Below are positions 11,458 to 24,300 of a DNA stretch of 64,000 bases, one piece after another. The DNA comes from Diatrype stigma. Lineage: Eukaryota > Ascomycota > Sordariomycetes > Xylariales > Diatrypaceae. The stretch spans positions 248,001 through 312,000 of the forward strand of contig JAKJXP020000013.1 of the NCBI GenBank assembly GCA_022225965.2, given 5' to 3'. A program made the translations under genes and the position numbers. The notes beneath the pieces are model-generated. The model was not told where the DNA came from. It ran no database searches and worked only from the letters and a program-made list of their open reading frames with translations. Each line of letters opens with the position of its first letter. Within the stretch, counting starts at the first letter, position 1.

Positions 11458-11759
11458 ACTCCCTCTGTGAGAGGAGAACTGGGCTGGTACCAGTTTGAGC
11501 CATGTCAGTCAGGACTGACTCAGGGGGTCGTCTTCTGATTTCATATAAATATATTCAGTCGTTTCAATTCATGCGAAGATAGTGCATTTCCGAGTCTTAG
11601 TGCCTAATTTGTGCCATCGATTCACATGGCTCAGCTAAATTGGCTGATTGTGAAGAAGTTGAGTTTTAGAATTGATGCCAGCTGAATAGAAAGTGGTCTA
11701 ATGATGGAGCCCTCAAATAAAACCATGTTCCATCAACCCCCTTCGCCGCCCCTGAAAAC
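11458..11759. other. Spacer, nothing seen
   Basis: Holds a short perfect inverted repeat (GTCAGTC-AG-GACTGAC near 11,505) just after the small ORF, possibly a transcript-end hairpin. Otherwise featureless. Confidence 0.35.
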
Positions 11760-12896
11760 CTAGCGTATCGTAAAGCCGCCGTCAATTCGGATATCCGCCC
11801 TGTGTAGCCAAAACCCATTAGCTGTCCATACTCACCGCAATGTCATCCCCCCCTTTTCTCTCTCTTCCCTAATTCCATCCCTCACTAGTTTTGAAATAGA
11901 AAAAGCACTGGTAGTAGTAGCCATCAACAATGCCAATCAGTGTCAATCTTGAGTCTTTACTTACCCGTTGATCATCCCGCTCGAGTCCTGGCACAGAAAG
12001 GCGATGGTCTCGGCGACCTCGTCGGGCATGACGAACCGGCCCGTGGGGATCTGTTTGAGGAAGGCATCGGCGACGCCCGGCGCGCCCCACGCTTTCCGTC
12101 CTAGGTACGTCCAGGCTATCGTCGGCGACACCGTGTTGGCCGTGATACCGCGCGGCCCCCACTCGCTGGCCATGCTGCGCGTCAGGCCCTCCAGCCCCGC
12201 CTTGGACGCGCAGTACGCCCCGTGGTGCCAAAGCGCCGCCTTCGCCGCCTGCGAGCTGACGCTGACGATACGACCCGGTGGGGCCTTTGGTGCCTCGGCG
12301 GACGCGGAAGCGGAGGCCGCGGCTTTCATGTACAGTCGTGCAAACGCCTGGCTGCAGAGCATAGGCCCCAGGATGTTGACGTTGAGGTTCCGCGCCGTCT
12401 CCTCGGGCGGCGTGTCCTCCATCGGGCTGAGCGACACGTAGCCGGCCGAGTTGATGAGGATGCTGGGGAACGTCTTTTCCGCTGCTGCTGCTGCTGCACC
12501 ATCACCACTGTCGCCCAAGTCTGACGTTATGGCGGAGAAGGCGGACTGCACCGACGCCGGCGACGTGATGTCGCACGCGTACGTGCGGACCTCCCCGCCG
12601 GGGAAGTCAGAACGCCCGTACCCCTCGCGCAGCAGGTCCAGCTTCTTGTTCTCCTCGGATGGCGCGTATAGCAGTGCTAGGCGGGCGCCTTGCGCTCGCA
12701 GGAGCTTGCCGGTCGCGGAGCCGAGACCGCCTGCGGTTGGGAGTTAGACGGATGGATGCGTCGATCGGAGTGCCAAGACGAGAGAAGATGCTCGTATGGA
12801 GCTATGGAGCTATATAGGTGGAGGGGGTGGAGGGGGGTGGTTCGAATACTTACCAAGACCACCCGCAATGATCGCGAGCCTCGATGTTAGGGCCAT
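11760..12896 (-). CDS. Short-chain dehydrogenase/reductase (SDR), 3-oxoacyl-ACP reductase-like
   Basis: NAD(P)-dependent oxidoreductase of the classical SDR type. Three minus-strand exons: 12896-12854, 12730-11965 and 11799-11760 (282 residues). Intron 1 splits the Rossmann glycine motif, which reads AGGLGGLGSATG after splicing. Then come a NSAG motif (about residues 108-111), the catalytic serine in SVSSQAA (about residues 171-177) and Tyr187-x3-Lys191 in YCASKAG. The last exon supplies ADIRIDGGFTIR, the canonical SDR C-terminus after MING, so the 165-base terminal intron is strongly supported. A poly-Ala insert lies around residues 94-100 and another Ala/Ser run around 152-161. Family substrates are sugars, sorbitol-like polyols, ketones or acyl thioesters; none can be chosen here. 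Confidence 0.9.
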
Positions 12897-13392
12897 GGTG
12901 AGATGTTTTACTCACAATGGAAACAATACGTAAGTTCCAGAGGTACTAAATGCGGTTGCAAAATATCAGGCACGGGAATCAACCGTTGTGCGAGTTGGTA
13001 TATCAACTTTGGGGTATCGTAAGTATAAGTGGACAATACTCCGCCGACTGGAAGTAGGCAAGCTGGAAACGTGGGGTTCGTAACTATACCACATGATTCC
13101 CCATGGAGAACTGGACTACGGACCACTTGCATGCATTATCCCTAGAGTTTAGTTGCTTTCTATACTCCATCTTAGGCGCCAACTGCGTTACACGTAAGCA
13201 GCATGCTGGCAATAGCGAACTAATGTCCTGAAAGATGTGCTCTTCTCGTCTAGTTAGGTACCCCCTATTCCCTGTCGTTTCCTACAAAATGGGTACATCG
13301 TTCACACACATATGGGATATGGTGGGAAAACTGGTCACTTAGTCCGAAATATTCACGGACATTTCACCAGGTCATCTAGTTGGCATACTATT
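12897..13392. other. Spacer between SDR and carboxylesterase, nothing seen
   Basis: 5' flank of the SDR gene and 3' flank of the carboxylesterase gene; both are on the minus strand. No further feature is recognisable. Confidence 0.5.
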
Positions 13393-15126
13393 TCACTGCT
13401 GCGATATTTCGACTTTATCCCACCAAAAGTCGCTCTCCTTCTTTGCCCATACATCATCGACGAGCGCAGCCGGAGTCCCAACGGCGCCACCTATCAGCTC
13501 CTCGTTTCCCATCCCGAAAATGAGCTTCTTGGGCTGCTCCTCGGCGCCCCCCTGCTGGTGGTGCTGGTGGTGCGCAACCCACTCCGGCCGGCTGCCGTAG
13601 TCCCCGGGGATCCTGTTCGGATCGCCCGTGCAGAGGAAGCTCGTGACGTAGGCGTGCAGCACGCCGGCCAGCTCATCCTGCGCCTTCGACTTCGCGCAGG
13701 TCGCCTTCTCGCGCGCCTCGTACGCCATGTTGTCGCCGTGGCTGGCGCCGCCGACCACGCTGCTGATGGGCGCCCAGTGGTACAGGTAGACGGGCACGTG
13801 CTGCCGGCCGGCGAAGTGCGCCGTCTGCCGCACGGGCGCCACGTAGGCGTAGTGCGCGTACGCTGCTTCGATGCGCTTGTACTGCGGCCCGACGCCGTAG
13901 CTGAGGCGGTCCTCTTTGTAGATGGAGTCCGGCACCGTCTCCGGGTCGGGGTAGAGCGCGTCGATCGTGGCGAGGTCCTCTTGCGTCAGTTGTGGCAGTA
14001 ACGCGTGGAAGAAACCAGTGAACTCGGATGCCTTGGACATCGTCTTCGGGACGTAGAGGGACCCCTCGTTGCCGTTGAAGCCCGTCATGATGGGCACCTT
14101 GTGCCATTTGCCCTCGCGCCAGGCGTCGATGGGCCGGCGCCGGATGATCTCGCCGTCGATCACGGGCTGGAAGGCCCAGCGCAAGCTGGGGTTGTACCTG
14201 TAAAACACCGTCGTTTGAGCTTTTGCGATGACGGACGTCGGCAGCGTTCGCAGAAAGGGGAAGACTTCTTCGTCCGATAGTCCCCCCGGACATCCCGCTT
14301 CCTTGAGGAAGTCCTGGAATTGCTCTTCATGCACATCGGAATCATAATGGCGCACGGCACGGGAGGTCGGCGCGCCAGATTCCATGACTACTCGATGGAA
14401 TAGCGGAGGTTTGCCCTCTTCATAGTCGAGAAGGTGGTGGCCGATCTTGGATGAATGATCTTAGAAATCATTCACATCAAGGGGGAAGGAGATACATACC
14501 GAATGAGCGCCCGCTGAGAGGCCGAAAAGGGCGACATTGTTCTTGTCGCCTCCAAACTGTTCGATGTTCTCTTGTACCCATTCCATAAGCAGGATCTGGT
14601 CTTTCAACCCCAGGTTGAGCGCCCCCTCCTTCGCACTAAGTTTCGATGGCAAGAACCCGAGCGCCCCGATGCGGTACCCGCAGGAGACAATAATGAAAGG
14701 CTCAGCGGACCAGCCGACCATCGACGCGCTGTCGTGCATCGCCGCATTTCCACGGTTGAAGGCGCCGCCGTGGAAGTAGATCGCGACTGGGAGGAGAGGC
14801 TTCGAGCCCGGAGCTCCGGTCCCCGCCTGACGGAAGACATTGGCCGTCAGGCAGTCCTCACTTTCCTCGAGTTTCGGCCCCCGGACGAGGAACTGCTTCG
14901 CCGGCGCTCGGGGTCCGAACTTGGAAGCGTCGATGACGGCAGATGGTGACGGGGAAACCCTCTCGGGCGGCCGGAACCGTCGATCCCCCGTGGGGGGCTG
15001 TGCGTACGGGATCCCGAGAAAAGCATCGACCGGCTTGGGGTACACATCCTGTTGTTGGATGCCTACTACCGTCCCCTGAGCAAGGGTCACCCTGGGCCGT
15101 GTGGCTGGTTGTCCGTCTACCTCCAT
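13393..15126 (-). CDS. Carboxylesterase type B (alpha/beta hydrolase)
   Basis: Hydrolyses carboxylic esters. Two minus-strand exons, 15126-14500 and 14445-13393, give 559 residues. Type B signatures appear in order: FLGIPYAQPPTGDRRF, SEDCLTANVF, the oxyanion-hole IYFHGGAF, the nucleophile elbow GLSAGAHS (Ser204; Leu replaces the common Glu), the acid Glu336 in GFNGNEGSLY and His445 in ASHGDNMAYE. The splice joins GAHS to IGHHLLDYEE in phase. The start at 15126 is preferred over an in-frame ATG 84 bases upstream because a TATA-like CTATAAAG lies about 31-38 bases upstream of it. I see no clear signal peptide, so it may be intracellular, unlike secreted lipases of this family. It is divergent from a Dal5-type permease. 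Confidence 0.92.
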
Positions 15127-15859
15127 CGTGAGGTGAGCACCTGGGCATGGATGGGTCTTTATAGATGGGTTGAACTTTTTCCCAATGCACCTGGGTGAGG
15201 GAGTAATCAATTGATTCTCGTACTAGATAGTGCAGGCCCATCAAAGATAATGTCGTTTCACCACGGCCAGTTTGTCCCCCCTAGAGTGCGGCTCAGGGGT
15301 GCGGAGAAGTATGCGAGTTCGGCAAACCCCCGAACCCCAAGTATACCCGGTCGCGGTAGTTGCTCTCCCGGCTCGGTCTAATTCAACCGATCACGGCCCC
15401 CAAGTGGTCCACCGCGGGCGAACTTAAAAACAGCCCCTGTAAATAAGGAATGCGGCTAATGCTGCAAGAATTGATAGAGCGCGATACGGTACTTGGTATT
15501 CAACACATAATTGGCCTCGGCCCTGATTATGTATGGAAAGGCCGCAAAGCGTGCGGCACAGCCAAGACCGACGTTCTGATCTGTAGATAGTGGCAACTGC
15601 CGACAGGGGTTTGCCGCATCTGGGGGCCGCTAGTTCATCGTGGTCAAGATAAAATACCTTGATCAAGACAAGTGCTTGATAGACAAGTCCCATGATATCG
15701 GCCTTAGTCCTTAGTCGTCAGAAATAGAAAAAAGAGCAAATTACGACCGAATGCCCCGCCCTCTCCAAGGAAGAAGAGACATAAAGGCCCCTCGCCGGCT
15801 TTCTGCATCTAGCAGGAGGCAGGTGTTGCTGTTGCCCTTCGAATGACAATCCCGCCGCC
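15127..15859. promoter_or_regulatory. Divergent promoter region, carboxylesterase / Dal5-type permease
   Basis: 733 bases between two divergent start codons, large enough for a shared control region. A TATA-like element for the esterase lies at 15,157-15,164 on the minus strand. Several CGG/CCG triplets around 15,325-15,375 could be zinc-cluster sites, but no paired motif is clear. Confidence 0.4.
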
Positions 15860-17783
15860 ATGTCATCTGTTCGCAAGATGGACATCGAGAAGAAAGCTGA
15901 CCTGGGCGTTCCAGCCGGGAAGGTCGACATCGAGACGGTCTGCGACCTGGATGATGCTGAGATCTTCCTGCAGGAGAACAACTTCAGCCACAGGCAGGTG
16001 GCCGAGCTCCTGGCCGACGAGGCGCTGAACAAGCGCTTGATGCGCAAGGTCGACTGGACCATTCTGCCGCCGCTGGCCATCACCTACATGCTGCAGTACA
16101 TCGACAAGCAGGCCCTGAGCTATGCTGCCGTGTTCGACCTCTTCACTGACACAGGCATCAACCAGGACCAGTACGCCTTCCTCCCCAGCCTCTTCTATAT
16201 CGCCTACTTGGTGGCGGAGTACCCCTGGACCTTCCTGGCCCAGCGCACCCGCATGGCCAAGGTCCTCGGCTCCGTCATAGTGGCGTGGGGTGTCGTGTTG
16301 ATGTGCACGGCGGCCGGCAGCAACTTCGGAAGCCTCGCTGCCTGCCGCTTCTTGCTGGGCGCATTCGAAGCCCCGATTACCCCTTGTTTCATGATGATCA
16401 TAGCGATGTGGTGAGTTCATTTAATCCTAGCTATCAGGGTGCACGATATCATTTACGACATAAACGGGGCGAGATGCTGATGGGAGAGTTGATAATAGGT
16501 ATAGCAGAGAACAGCAGCCGTTCCGCGCGGGCGTTTTCTACAGCTGCAACGGCCTCGGATCCATGATCGGGGGCATTCTCTTCTACGCCGTGGGACAGAT
16601 CAAGACGATCCCCGTCTGGAAGGCCATATTCCTCCTCTGCGGCGGGGTTACCATCCTCTGGGGTGTCGTAGTGTTGGTCTTACTTCCCGACGACATCCTC
16701 AGCGCGAAGCGCTTCTCTCTCCGGGAGAAGGCCACCCTGGTAGGCCGTGGCAAGCTCGGCCGTACCGGGATCCTCAGCCACAATGTCAAATTCGGCCAGA
16801 TCAAGGAAGCGCTACTAGATCCCCAGGTGTGGCTGTTGACGCTATTCACGCTCCTGAACGAGGTGATCAACGGCGGCATCGCCAATTTTGGGAAATTGAT
16901 GTAAGCCGCTTCTGCCCTACTTGTCTTCCTTTCAGGTCCATCTGGCCGCTCGTCGAAGGGTTGTATTCGAGACGAAAGGCTTTGACGGCTCGCCCGTACC
17001 GCTGACCCCGAAGAAAGACAAAAAAATGAGATGTTGGGAAAGAAAATCTACGAATGAGCAACTTGCTAACTACCTATAAAACAGTGTGAAGGGCGTCGTC
17101 AAAGACCCCCTCCTGACCACCGCCCTCGGAATCCCGCAGGGCGCATTCCAGGTGATCTTCATCCTAAGCGGGACGTACCTACCGACGCGGTTCCGCCACG
17201 CGCGCACCGTCGTCATGGCCCTGTACCTGGCGCCGACCATCATCGGGACGTCGCTGATGTGGCAGCTGGACCGGACGACCGACCAGGGCAGGATCGGCGT
17301 GCTGTTCGCGTACTACATCGTGGGCAGCTTCGTGGCCTCGCTCGTCATCGCCATGCAGATGCCCTCTGCCAACCTCGGCGGCTACACCAAGCGCATGACC
17401 GGCACGGCCGTCGTCTTCCTCGCCTACTGCGTCGGCAACATCGCCGGCCCCCACGCCTTCCTCGAGGCCGAGGCCCCCATCTACCCCACCGGCTGCCGCG
17501 TCATTCTCGCCTGCGCTGTCGCCCAGATCGCCATCGCGGGAGCCCTGCGCTGGCTGCTGAAGCGGCGAAATGGCAAGCGGGATGCTGCTGCCGGTGCTGC
17601 CGGTGTGGGCGGCGCTGGGGCTGTGGGCTCTGTGGACACGGCGGCGGTGGAAGAAGTCACGGCTGATCTGACGGATTTCGAGGTAAGAAAAGAAAAACGG
17701 TTCGACACCTCGGTGACTGCAGACACCTTGCTGACTGGAGGGTCGCTCTTTTCCAGAATCCGGAGTTCCGCTACGTCTATTAG
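15860..17783 (+). CDS. MFS transporter, Dal5/allantoate permease-like (second copy type)
   Basis: Four exons: 15860-16410, 16499-16900, 17085-17682 and 17757-17783 (525 residues). Joins are in phase and restore family text: IIAMW|YSREQQPFRAG after helix 4, and NFGKL|IVKGVVKDP in the central loop. A last mini-exon encodes ENPEFRYVY, the common C-terminal end of this family (ENPxFRYxx). The N-terminus is cytosolic and acidic; the first helix region is ITYMLQYIDKQALSYAAVFDL. An Ala/Gly-rich stretch near residues 475-490 is an unusual insertion in the C-terminal tail. Members import organic anions such as allantoate, nicotinate, pantothenate or tartrate-like acids. It is divergent from the carboxylesterase, suggesting uptake of an ester or its product. 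Confidence 0.93.
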
Positions 17784-20700
17784 GCCGGGTGTTTTGCATG
17801 GCGGAATAACGGAGTCATGATTGAATTTGAAGGCGACTGGGAAAAAAAGCATCGGGTTCTAGTGTTTATGAGCTACGGAAATTACGATTTATATACTATA
17901 CCCAGGTTTACGGGATTGAGTGCTACAACTTCAACGTATTACCCCGTGTGTGACATGAATCAGCAGTAGTTGTGTACTATGGAAAAGCAGCCTCTGGGCG
18001 GCGACCTCGATCTGTTAGTACTGGCCGTATAAGAACCTAACACTTTGCAGGCTGATGATGAGACTTCGCTGTTACAGTTTGGGGGTTGTAAGGCAACGGT
18101 GCTCGTTCCTCAAGACTCAAGTTCCCCTTTTTGGGTAGGTAGTAGGACTTCCGTAAAGGGGGCAATAGTAACAGTAGTGGTCGCTATAGATAACACGGCT
18201 ATCGATGCAAGCAAGGCAACCGTCCGATGACTATGGCTTTTAGTGCACGAAAACCTGAAGGTGATGATTCAGGTGGAGATATAGCAACAGTAAGTGTATT
18301 GTCGTTGTGACACTTGGGATGCCGGTAGTTAATGTGTCACTGTACAATGCTGTGTTGCTGACATCCGAAACCGTTCCCTAGATAGAGCTACGTAGCATAT
18401 ATTCCAACGGCCTAGTATGGAACCTCTCACAACATCGTTGTTGGAAGGTTAAGAGGTTTGGTTATGATCCGTTCTCGATATGTTTGACTGATCACGGAAC
18501 ACCGCATCGAAACTCGGCTGTCGGCGAGGGGGGGAAATAAATAAATGATGATTGGTGTCTCCGTAGGCTCTTGACATAGGGGTATGTTCGATCTGGTGTC
18601 ATCCTGGTCATATATCGAATATGATAGATATTCACAGGATCTGCTTAGCCTTGTTCGAGTTGATGCGATGCCTATGATCAAGTCTAAGAGCCGCCTAGGG
18701 GCCCTCCCATCCAGACTAGGTCCCATCCAGGTATAAGTTGCTTCATGACAATCCTTCGGAAAGAACCATGCCAGTGAATCCGATCTGCCGATGCTGGTTA
18801 CTCCGTAGAACCACCGTAACTAAGAGTTTGTCCCTCAGAAAGAGGCACAGCAGATCGCAGATACAATTATGGTGTGTCTTGCCGTGTGGTAGCTACGGCT
18901 ATGGTGTAGTTAGTAGTAAGCCAGATCGAATGTGCGACAAACTAAGGTAGGATCCAAAGTATAGATCGCGAACCAAGTTGCCCGATCGGTGATGTGATTG
19001 ATTATTGATTGCCAGACTACCGGGTTTATGTGCACCTTACTATCGATGGTGAGACCTGAAGAATGGAGCGCTTTCAACCCATATCCTATCCCGCATCCCA
19101 CATCCCACATCCCACAGTCTACAACCCGCAATACAAGCAAGAGGGAACCTTGAGCATGATGCCTGAGCAAGGGGTGGGATTCGTCGTGGGCGTTGGCCGT
19201 TCTTCAGGGAGCTGAGCTCCAGCGCCATGCAGACGCTCGGACCCCATCTGGCCCGACTGGTGAGAGCTGATTGGCTCTGGCACCGGAGGGCGATATAGCT
19301 GCAGATTTAGCGCTGGAATTTCCTGCTTGTCACGCCGGATGTTGACTTACATACCTTAGTTAGTACATACATACATACGCATGTACGAAGCCTGTACCTA
19401 CATTAGGTAGTCCATTCACAGCAACAGGCGCCGATGAAGTGTGTCTGATTGGATGCTAAATATCTCAGCCATCACATTCTTGGAGACGAACTGAAGACGA
19501 ACTACCTGCGGGTGTAAGCGCAGATGTGCATGTCTATATAGTAGATATAGGCCTGAAGCCCAGGGCCCAGGGCCCAGCACTCAGCGCTCAGGTGCCCCTT
19601 TACGGATATATCACAGTATTTAACCAGGAGGAAAGAGAGAAAGAAAGAAGAACAAAAGTCTGGTGTAGGGCCGGGTGAAATTCCTCTTTTTTGATTAATC
19701 CCATTTTTGGAAGCGCTAGTTTTAGGTAAGATGCATCTTTAACCCACCTGGCAATCGGCGTTTCCCCATGTAATCATCCTGAGGCCCTGGTCCGGTTAGC
19801 GCTGTCTTGTGTATGTCAATTCAAGTTCCTGTAACACAAGTAGATCTTGTTTTGTACTACATGTCTAGTATATTCGATAGGCACTTGCTACAATTCATTA
19901 TAACGAGCCTTTGATACCTACCCTTATACTTATTGCAGCTGACAAGTATTCTAAATGATCTATGCATAGTTGAGCGTAATGCGAACATATTGCCCGTCAT
20001 TGTCTTATCTTCCAGTATCTGGTGTGGTAGGTTTCGATAGTGCGCGTCCACATACTCTTCTACAGATGTGACACACAATTGACACATTTGATACAATGTT
20101 AAGCATCGACGATGTCTGATACCCGTGTGCCATGTACTTCGTATGGTAGAATTGGTATGCAGGTACAATACTCCATATTTCGCGTGCTACTGCAGCCCCT
20201 CTCTTTCCCCCCTTTAGGAATATTTTCCACTCCAGACACCAGACAGACGTTCGGCCACTTTAGGTACATACATACATGGATGTAGGCTGTGTGATCTGTA
20301 GTTTTCGCAATTTATTGTACCAGTAGGGTAGGTACGATACACTGATGGCAGCAAAAGTAACTTCAGAAGGGAAATCAAAGCTCTGGGTTGCGAAGTTGCA
20401 GGCAACTTGGAATCTCGGAACCTTAGGAAAGAAACACTTTTTGACTAGCGCGTGCATGCAAATCGAACGTCGATTTGATCCTCTGCATCCCAGAGGTTCA
20501 CTGAGGTCTCGACCCCCTATCAATATGAGATCCCATCAGTATCACTCCATGTATCATACCCAGGTATATACCGATTAGTATCATAGTGCTTGCATGTGGG
20601 TGGTAACTACCGTACTATACATGCCCATGGTAATACCACAGGGTAACATCCAATATTCAATAGTTGATGTCCTCTCTATTCTTTCCGACACTGCTTGCAC

Positions 20701-21307
20701 ATCTGCACATCTGCGCATCTGCACACCTACACACCTACATACAGCATACCTCCGGGGCTGCCTAGGTACCTACATACCTGTAGATTGCTACCTACAATAC
20801 TGAGTACCGAGTGGTATTTGGAGCATCTCAGTACTCCGCGTCTTCAACCCGCTTGTCCCTCGTTTCCACGACTTCAATATTCTCACCCTCCCTTCGTTTC
20901 TCCGTTATCTTGTATTAAATCATTTTTAGCATTACTCTTATTCAGCCTACGAAACGCAGTACACTCATTTCCTCGCCGGCTTGCCGACTCCATCATCACT
21001 GCAATCACCCAATTGTGTCTCGATTGGCACCACCAGAACCACTTACACTTACGTATGCGCCGGTTCAATGTTGCTCGAGGCTGCCAAAGCTCCGAATTGG
21101 ACTTGCATCCGAATTGCCGCTTGACCGACAAATACAACTATCGCATAATCAATAGTCGGACGCAGATGTAGTGAATCCTACATCGCATCCCATCGAGCCA
21201 AGCCCAAATATACGGTTCAGTCTTGTATATCGAGCAGCGCATACGATTACCTACTGGAAATCTCAAGTCGCAATTCTTGAACACCAGCAGCTAGTAGCGG
21301 ATGAAGA
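17784..21307. other. 3.5 kb gene-free spacer
   Basis: No coding region or RNA gene is supported. It has short simple repeats: CATCCCA repeats near 19,095-19,120, GGGCCCA repeats near 19,560-19,577, CATACATAC runs near 19,365, and CACATCTG/CACCTACA repeats near 20,697-20,745. CCTAGGTACC lies at 20,761-20,770. Small ORFs here are low-complexity or random. The right end is presumably the promoter and leader of the ADF-H gene. Confidence 0.55.
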
Positions 21308-24300
21308 ATGTCGCTGAATGGTTTGGAGGATGTGAAGGTCCTAGAGGCGTTCGAAGGGGCCGTCGCGGAGCCCGGAGGCTGGTACGAAACTTCCATTTAC
21401 ACTATCTTACCTCGTCGCGCTACCATGCTGTCTGCGTAATAGCCCAAATTTACCCATTGCTTCTGCGAGTCAAGGCGATTCAGCAAGATCCTCCTGTGTA
21501 ACCTTCTCCATGTTTCTAATGCTCCCGCTCTCGTTCCCGCTCCCCACTTCAGATCGTGTCGTTATGCTATATCCCCAGAATTTCTGATAGGAATTTGCCG
21601 TCGCGCCGCTAATCTTTGTTGCTTGTTGACCACAGGTTTCTACTACAATATACCAGTCGTGATGAAGTTGAGCTTCTCGATCGCGGCAATGGCAGCATTG
21701 TTGAGGCCCGCAATGCCATTGCGAAATATGAGGAGCCGTCGCCTTTGTACGGCTTCCTCAGATATAGGAGGCGGAACGTAATTTTGAAGTACATGCCCGA
21801 GAACTGTTCCAGGCTTATCCAAGGTGAGTGGGCAACTTGCGTCCAATTGTTTTTACCGGATCGGTTATCTTCAACATATGCGCATGCAGGATTGCATTAG
21901 CCCAAGGCAGATCAAAGCAAGGTAAATAACACATTGGCTAACTCGGCGCGAAATCCGCGACATGTAGCTCGATCCGCTGTCCACTATAGTGCCGTTTGCG
22001 AAAGGTTCTCTCCTTACGATATCACCTTTGAGATAACGACCGCCCAAGACCTCAAGGACTCGAAACTATCGGCGGCTTGCTCGCTTCATGCAGCTTCGGG
22101 ATCATCGTCATCATCCAGCAGCTCACTAAGGCGACGGAGGTTGAATGAAATTGCGGAGGAGGAGGAGGAAGAAGAAAGGGAAAGAAAGAGACAGTCGACG
22201 GTCCATGAGGAAGAAGTGCCTAGACCCTCAGAAGAAATTCACACTGAGGCCCCGAATTTACCATCGTTCCCAGGCCATCAGCAACGGGCCCTCGATCCTC
22301 ATAAAACCACGTCACCAGATACCACCCTCTCTTCACTCAACGAACCACCGAGCTTCAACGGTACAGAACGTCCTACTTCCCCTGAGGGCCGCTTGTCATC
22401 GCAGTCAACACGCCCGGATTTGTACAGTTACGCTACATACAACTACGGTAAACCTAAGGTAAAGCTAGGCCCACGGCCTTCCTTGGAAGCCAATAAAAGA
22501 CCACATACTGCAGGCAATGTTCGACCAGTAGCAGCTCTCCCCGCGGGTTTCAAGGGTTTCTTAAAGGCGTCTAAACGGGGAAAAGTGGACAAGTCGGGAG
22601 TGGGATCGGAACACAGGGAAGAAGCGGCGACGGAGACGTTTCCTACGGCTGCAACACATCTTCTCGAAGTACCGAAAGAAGCGGAACAGCAGCAACCGCT
22701 ACCAGCACGACCCGCCACCAGTTCTGGCGCCTCCGTCAAGTCCGTAGCCGCTTCCATATCCTCGTCGGTACATCAGCTGGGGAAAGACGGTAACAAGATG
22801 ACGCCCGAAAAGGCGCGACTCATGAAGGCCATGAAGCTGAGGGAAAAGAAGATGAAAATGAAGGCATCCAATTTGACAGAAGCCAGTTCCACTCCGGGAT
22901 CACAGAACAGCGCTACCGTCGAAGAACCCAATACTCATGAAGTCAATACGACAGTAGACGAACGATCAAAAAGTGATGTCGATGTTGATGCGGGCACTGA
23001 AGACAAACACCACTCTCCATCTATGGCCCCCTCGGATTCTGGTATTTCTGTCGACCCTCCTACGCCCAAGTCGGTCCATACGGAGACACGGTCTTATGGC
23101 ACTACTTCGGATTCTCATCCACCCTCACCCACAGCTGCGTCGATGTCGGAAATTGCCGACTCCACAAAAGCATCGTCATTATCTGAATCAACAGACGAGA
23201 CGGTACAAGCAAACAAAGAAGCAGCCGCTGATTCTACAACAATGTCTGCAGAGCAGGACAATGATGAAGATGACGACAATAACGAAGACAACAACAATCT
23301 ATCTGCCCATGACGAAGAACACAGATCGGAGGCGGTGATAGAAGATTCCGATGCTGCTGGCGCCAAATTGAAGCCCGTGGAGCCAGGCGAACCCGCCCCA
23401 GAAGGTCCAGAAGTTACCCCTGAAGCCCCACAAGCCGAGACACTAATAATAAAGGAAGTTGTCTTAGAAGACGCGACCTCTACCGTTATTTCCCAGTCCC
23501 TTTCTCAGGAATCCCAGCAGACTGCAGGGCCCCACCCATCATCTCTCCAAACAACAGAACCAAGTGAAAGCTCTCGTGATCGTGATGCTGATGCTGGTTC
23601 TGGTGCTGAAGTCGTGACATCCAAGCAGCCAACAAAGCTTCGTACGACGGACCTCGACACACCACCCGACCAAGACGATTCGCCGAAGTCGGTTCTAGGC
23701 GTACCGAGGTCCAAGTTCTCTACAAGCAGCGAGCCCAAGTCTTCCACGTCGTCCTCGTCCAGATCCCCAACCTTTTCGGCCCCGAAGCTGAGATCCAAGT
23801 TTTCGACTCAAGATCTCCAGAACGTATCTGGGACTATCCCATCCCCACCTTCTCTCTCTATCTCAGCCGATACCGAAGTAGCCAAGGAGGGCCAACCGAT
23901 CAAGGAACAGAACAAAGGGGAGCGCATACAAGTGGACCAAGGCTCTCTCGAAGTACCCCCCAAGTCTTCACGGCGCCAGTCTACCCACGCGGTAGCAAAG
24001 AAGGCATCCCAGTCCTCAGTTTTAGACCCTCTACTCGACGATGCCCTGATGGACGAACTTCAATCTGCTGAGGTCCAAGAGGCGAGGCCTATGCTAGTCT
24101 CGAAATCCCCTATAACTCCTGTCTTTCCCGGAACCAATTCGGCAGATGGAACCCCAAAAGGCAATACACATCTAGTCCGTACTGTCTCGAATCCCATCCG
24201 CGGTCCTCTTCTGGCACCTACCGATGTCTCTCAAAGCTCTGCGCGGAGTGTCTCTGCTGGTGGCGCGGCATATCTGCACAATGTAACTCGCCAGCCGTCC

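Noticed and set aside
20695..21171. 158-codon ORF before the ADF-H gene
   Set aside because: Begins in CACATCTG/CACCTACA repeats and has no domain; better explained as promoter and leader sequence.
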